64,000 nucleotides of DNA, taken from DAISJI01 sp964559835 (GTDB taxonomy: Bacteria; Acidobacteriota; Terriglobia; Terriglobales; Acidobacteriaceae). Made by a program: the position numbers and the translations under genes. The stretch lies in assembly GCA_964559835.1 (NCBI GenBank), contig CAZLJE010000002.1:164062-228061 (forward strand), given 5' to 3'. Each line of letters begins with the position of its first letter. Positions within the stretch are counted from its first letter, which is position 1. The notes under the pieces were generated by a model. The model saw nothing but the letters and a program-made list of their open reading frames with translations. It did no database searches and was not told the origin of the DNA. Shown here piece after piece: positions 61,066-64,000 of this stretch.

Positions 61066-61701
61066 CTATGCGCTTGGCGGAGTCTGCTGTTGTTCGCCGT
61101 GGTTGCGCATGCGGTGGCCGCGCATCTGATGGAGCTGCTGCTGCTGCTCCGTCGTCAGGATCGACTTCAACTGCGTCATCTGGTTCTGCCGGATCTGCTG
61201 GATCTTTTCGCGCTTCTGTTCCGGCGTAAGCGACGTGTCCGAACGCAGGGCCTGCATCTGCTGGCGTGTGGACTGGAACACCGGCTTGAGCTGCGCCTTC
61301 TGCTGTTCGGTCAGGTTCAGCGCCTGGAAACGCCGCCCCGCATCGAACGCTGCTCTCCTGCCCATGTGCTGACGATGCATCTGCTTGAGCTGCGCCTGCT
61401 GCTCGGGCGTGAGCACGGCCAGCAGTTGCTCGTGGTCAGCCTTGCGCAACGCGCGTGCCTGCTCCTTCTTTTGCGCCTCGGTCAGCGCGCTGTTGCTGCG
61501 CAGCGCCTGGATCTGCGAGCGCTCGCTCTGCAGGATGGTCTGCACCTTAGCGCGTTGATCTTGCGTGAGATTTAGGCGCTCGAAGATGCGGCCCTGGCCA
61601 TGCCCGTCCCTTTCGACGGGGTCCGTAGTTTGTCCGGCTTGCGCCCACATGGTGGCCGAAAGCGCCAGGCCGGCTATCAGGATGGTCAGTTTATTACGCA
61701 T
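61066..61701 (-). CDS. Spy/CpxP-type LTXXQ periplasmic protein
   Basis: Secreted helical protein of 211 residues with signal peptide 1-21. Five LTxxQ-type motifs (NLTQDQRAKVQ, LTPEQQAQL, NLTEQQKAQL, LTPEQKREK, LTTEQQQQ) mark the Spy/CpxP family of periplasmic chaperones and metal/stress sensors. The Gln-rich tail is low complexity. A TCACA-N6-TGTGACAA palindrome lies 65 bp upstream. Confidence 0.85.
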   Translation of the reverse strand: MRNKLTILIAGLALSATMWAQAGQTTDPVERDGHGQGRIFERLNLTQDQRAKVQTILQSERSQIQALRSNSALTEAQKKEQARALRKADHEQLLAVLTPEQQAQLKQMHRQHMGRRAAFDAGRRFQALNLTEQQKAQLKPVFQSTRQQMQALRSDTSLTPEQKREKIQQIRQNQMTQLKSILTTEQQQQLHQMRGHRMRNHGEQQQTPPSA

Positions 61702-61765
61702 TCCTTCTCTCCTTGAGACGACTTGTACCCATGAAAACCGGCCTAACCCGCAAAAGTTTCGGCCA

Positions 61766-61784
61766 TCACAGTGATGTGTGACAA
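61766..61784. promoter_or_regulatory. Palindromic operator candidate TCACA-N6-TGTGACAA
   Basis: TCACAGTGATGTGTGACAA, within CATCACAGTGATG (6-bp arms around one base), 65 bp upstream of the Spy-like start. It shares form with 18992-19010. Confidence 0.45.
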
Positions 61785-61936
61785 CTCTTCACCCGGTTTT
61801 ACTCTTCTTTAACAAAGCAGGCCCGGAACTGCTTGCGGCGGTTGAAATCGCGACCCGGACCTTAACGCCGGTGTCATCTTGACCGTACCGCCCTCGCAGG
61901 ACTAGGCTCTGACAACTTCGGCGCAGGGGGTGAGAG

Positions 61937-62785
61937 ATGGCTGCGCCCGTCCGTGTTGCGGTTATAGCTTTGTGTGCGTTGGCACTTCCTGCTCTGGCGT
62001 GTGGGCAATCGGAGCCGCTGCCTGACCCGAAGCTCGACGCCCTGATGACCCGGGCCCAGGAAGGCAATGTCGACGCGCAGTTCCGCCTTGCCCTCGCCTA
62101 CGATCACGCTCAAAACCCGGAAGCCGCCGCGCATTGGTACACGATGGCCGCGGACCGCGGCTGCCACGGCGCGCAGAACAATCTTGGCGCACTCTACCTG
62201 AATGGGCGCGGAGTGCCCAAGGACCTTTCGCGCGCCGCGATGTGGTACCTGCGCGCGGCGTCGGAGGGGTTCGCGCCCGCGCAGAACAACGCCGGCTATA
62301 TGTACGCCAATGGCTTCGGCGTTCCTCACGACGACGCCGCTGCCGTTCGCTGGTACTCGCGGGCCGCGGCCTCGCACAACGTCGCCGCCGAAGGGAACCT
62401 CGCTTTCATGGTGATGACCGGGCGCGGCGCCCAGCGCGACATTCACAAGGCAGCGAAGCTGTACCTCGCCGCGGCGAAAGGCGGACTACTCAGCGCGCAA
62501 GAGTTCGCGGCGGAAATGTACCGGCGCGGTATGGGTGTCCCTGCTGACGCGAAGCAGGCATTGCACTGGCTGCGGACCGCTGCCGATCATGGGTCTCCCA
62601 TTGCGCAGACAGAGCTCGGCATGCGTTACGAAAAAGGAGACGGGGTGCCCGTGGATCCGGCAGAAGCTACGCGCTGGTATAAGATCGCGGCCGCGCAGGA
62701 TTATCCTCTCGCGATATACCGGCTATCCCAGATCCAGGGCTTGCAGTTCACGACGGACAGCGGAAAGTTGGTGGCATCGCATTGA
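61937..62785 (+). CDS. SEL1-repeat protein, secreted
   Basis: Exported protein of 282 residues with signal peptide 1-23 (ALPALACGQ). About six SEL1 (TPR-like) repeats of ~36 residues follow, for example GAQNNLGALYLNGRGVPKDLSRAAMWYLRAA. Such proteins are adaptors or signalling scaffolds. The next gene is convergent; a bidirectional terminator separates them. Confidence 0.9.
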   Translation: MAAPVRVAVIALCALALPALACGQSEPLPDPKLDALMTRAQEGNVDAQFRLALAYDHAQNPEAAAHWYTMAADRGCHGAQNNLGALYLNGRGVPKDLSRAAMWYLRAASEGFAPAQNNAGYMYANGFGVPHDDAAAVRWYSRAAASHNVAAEGNLAFMVMTGRGAQRDIHKAAKLYLAAAKGGLLSAQEFAAEMYRRGMGVPADAKQALHWLRTAADHGSPIAQTELGMRYEKGDGVPVDPAEATRWYKIAAAQDYPLAIYRLSQIQGLQFTTDSGKLVASH

Positions 62786-62804
62786 GCCGGAACAGGTGAA
62801 AAAG

Positions 62805-62831
62805 AAAACGCACCCGGCCCGGGTGCGTTTT
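62805..62831. terminator. Bidirectional terminator
   Basis: AAAACGCACCC-GGCCC-GGGTGCGTTTT has an 11-bp stem and U-tracts on both sides; it serves the convergent SEL1 and rplQ genes. Confidence 0.92.
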
Positions 62832-62849
62832 TCCTTTCGTAGTGAAGGA

Positions 62850-63353
62850 CTACTTCTTCTCTTCGCCGCCTTCTTTGCCGGTTTCCTCGCCGCCGGCAGG
62901 CTGTTCGGCCTGCGCTTCTTCCATCTGCTTGCGCGTTTCTTCGCGGCGCTTGGCGCGGGCTTCGGCGCGTTTTGCCTGCTTCTCGGCGATCAACGTTTCG
63001 CTGCCGAGCAGTTCCAGGAACGCTTTCTCGGCGCCGTTGCCTTTGGCAAACCCGGTGCGGATGATCCGGGTGTAGCCGCCGGCCCGGTCGCCCATACGGG
63101 GGCCGATGGTGTCGAACAGCTTGTCCACGGCTCCGCGCGTCATCAGGTACGACGCGGCGAGGCGGCGCGACGCGACATCGCCCTTCTTGCCCAGGCCGAT
63201 CATCTTCTCGACGTGGGGACGGACGGCTTTCGCTTTCGCGACCGTCGTTTCAACCCGCTCTTCCAGCAACACCGACGTCGTCAGGTTGCGCAGCAGGGCG
63301 CGGCGATGGCTCGTGTTGCGGCCAAGTTTCTTTCCAGCTTTAAGGTGACGCAT
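62850..63353 (-). CDS. rplQ: 50S ribosomal protein L17
   Basis: Ribosomal protein bL17 of 167 residues, beginning MRHLKAGKKLGRNTSHRRALLRNL, which sets the start at 63353 (GGAAG upstream). A charged Lys/Glu/Ala-rich tail of about 45 residues extends beyond the usual ~120-residue bacterial core. It follows rpoA as usual, but a 169-bp spacer with a heptad array lies between them. Confidence 0.97.
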   Translation of the reverse strand: MRHLKAGKKLGRNTSHRRALLRNLTTSVLLEERVETTVAKAKAVRPHVEKMIGLGKKGDVASRRLAASYLMTRGAVDKLFDTIGPRMGDRAGGYTRIIRTGFAKGNGAEKAFLELLGSETLIAEKQAKRAEARAKRREETRKQMEEAQAEQPAGGEETGKEGGEEKK

Positions 63354-63450
63354 GACTCTTCCTTTGTTGGCGGCGCGATTCAACCGGTGGGTTAGTCCGG
63401 CTGTTGCCGCGATCGTTGTGCTCTCGATACGAGAAGCACTTTGTTGACCC

Positions 63451-63527
63451 AGAGTTAGTTCCGAGTTCCGGGTTCTGAGTTCTTCACTCGGAACTCGGAA
63501 CTCGGCACTCAGCACTCAGAACTTACT
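63451..63527. repeat. Two-armed heptad array, GTTCCGA family, carrying the rpoA stop
   Basis: The left arm, 63451-63485, is AGAGTTA GTTCCGA GTTCCGG GTTCTGA GTTCTTC. The right arm, 63486-63527, is ACTCGGA ACTCGGA ACTCGGC ACTCAGC ACTCAGA ACTTACT. The rpoA stop TAA (63525-63523) is in the last unit. The arms are adjacent, with almost no loop. Confidence 0.9.
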
Positions 63528-64000
63528 GCTGTGGCTCGTACGCGCCGACCATGGAGCCGGGCAGGTTCGAGCCGCCACTGGCGGCCACGGCGTTGCCATG
63601 CTCGTCGATGCGCATGCCGAGCGAGAGTCCCATCGAGGAGAGGATCTCCTTGATCTCGTTCAGCGACTTGCGGCCGAAATTCTTCGTCTTCAACATTTCC
63701 GCTTCGGTCTTCTGTACCAGCTCGCCGATGGTCTGGATATTCGCGTTCTTCAGGCAGTTGTAGCTGCGGACGCTGAGTTCCAGCTCTTCGACCGAGCGGT
63801 TCAGGTTCTCGTTGCGGATCTCGGGCTTGCCGCCGCGGTCTTCCGTCGCGGTCGCCTCCAGCTCTTCCTCGAAGTTGATGAAGATGTTCATGTGGTCCTT
63901 CAGCAGCTTCGCCGCCAGGCCGATCGCGTCCGTCGGGCTGACGGAGCCGTTGGTCCACACTTCCAGGGTGAGCTTGTCGTAATCGGTGATCTGTCCCAGA
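63523..64000 (-). CDS. rpoA: DNA-directed RNA polymerase subunit alpha (5' end outside window)
   Basis: C-terminal part of RpoA, 158 codons visible. The end of the N-terminal domain (ITDYDKLTLEVWTNGSVSP) and the complete CTD are seen (VRSYNCLKNANIQTIGELVQKTEAEMLKTKNFGRKSLNEIKEIL, then MGLSLGM). The stop codon lies within a heptad array, and rplQ follows. The frame is open at the window end. Confidence 0.97.
   Translation of the reverse strand, partial: LGQITDYDKLTLEVWTNGSVSPTDAIGLAAKLLKDHMNIFINFEEELEATATEDRGGKPEIRNENLNRSVEELELSVRSYNCLKNANIQTIGELVQKTEAEMLKTKNFGRKSLNEIKEILSSMGLSLGMRIDEHGNAVAASGGSNLPGSMVGAYEPQQ

Overview
The window is 64 kb of gene-dense, GC-rich chromosome with 45 recognisable protein genes, two of them cut by the window edges. 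No rRNA, tRNA, CRISPR array or transposase was found. The gene set suggests an Acidobacteriota (Terriglobia-like) bacterium: a zinc-finger/carboxypeptidase-regulatory anti-sigma protein, secreted BNR/VPS10-like proteins, a CUAEP-tail radical SAM protein, a DmsE-type decaheme cytochrome with an MtrB/PioB porin, and an ARPP-1 protein. The taxonomy is inferred from gene content only.

Layout. 1-6.3 kb: a secreted PIG-L deacetylase, an ECF sigma factor translationally coupled to its anti-sigma factor, and a divergent ARPP-1 protein. 6.4-12.4 kb: pterin dehydratase, a LON-domain protein, a radical SAM selenoprotein that reads through an in-frame UGA, the periplasmic methionine-sulfoxide repair pair msrPQ and an unknown secreted protein. 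12.5-20.7 kb: a MacB-type ABC pair, an amino-acid permease, a GH2 exo-glucosaminidase and nicotinate phosphoribosyltransferase. 20.8-30.6 kb: a large BNR protein, an M28 peptidase, a frameshifted PAS histidine kinase, a fibronectin-type protein and galactokinase. 30.6-37.2 kb: the porin-cytochrome electron conduit behind a perfect CRP-type site, a nucleoside-type MFS permease and an FAD oxidoreductase. 37.2-45.1 kb: an envelope cluster of penicillin-binding protein, SpoIID-metalloprotease, alpha-2-macroglobulin and DUF1175 protein. 45.1-51.1 kb: doxX-pirin-marR and phoB-phoR-pstB-phoU with two Pho boxes. 51.6-64 kb: an RND efflux pair, guaB-vanZ, an FHA-GAF-SpoIIE phosphatase, an MFS transporter, a Spy-like protein, a SEL1 protein and rplQ-rpoA.

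The most unusual feature is in the spacers. About eighteen intergenic loci carry short tandem arrays with an exact 7-nt period. The heptamer differs between loci, and a second array of the reverse-complement heptamer usually follows, so the locus can fold into a hairpin. Several arrays supply the stop codons of neighbouring genes, and one encodes the start of a signal peptide. Other dispersed hairpin elements are also present, including one that sits in frame inside two unrelated genes.
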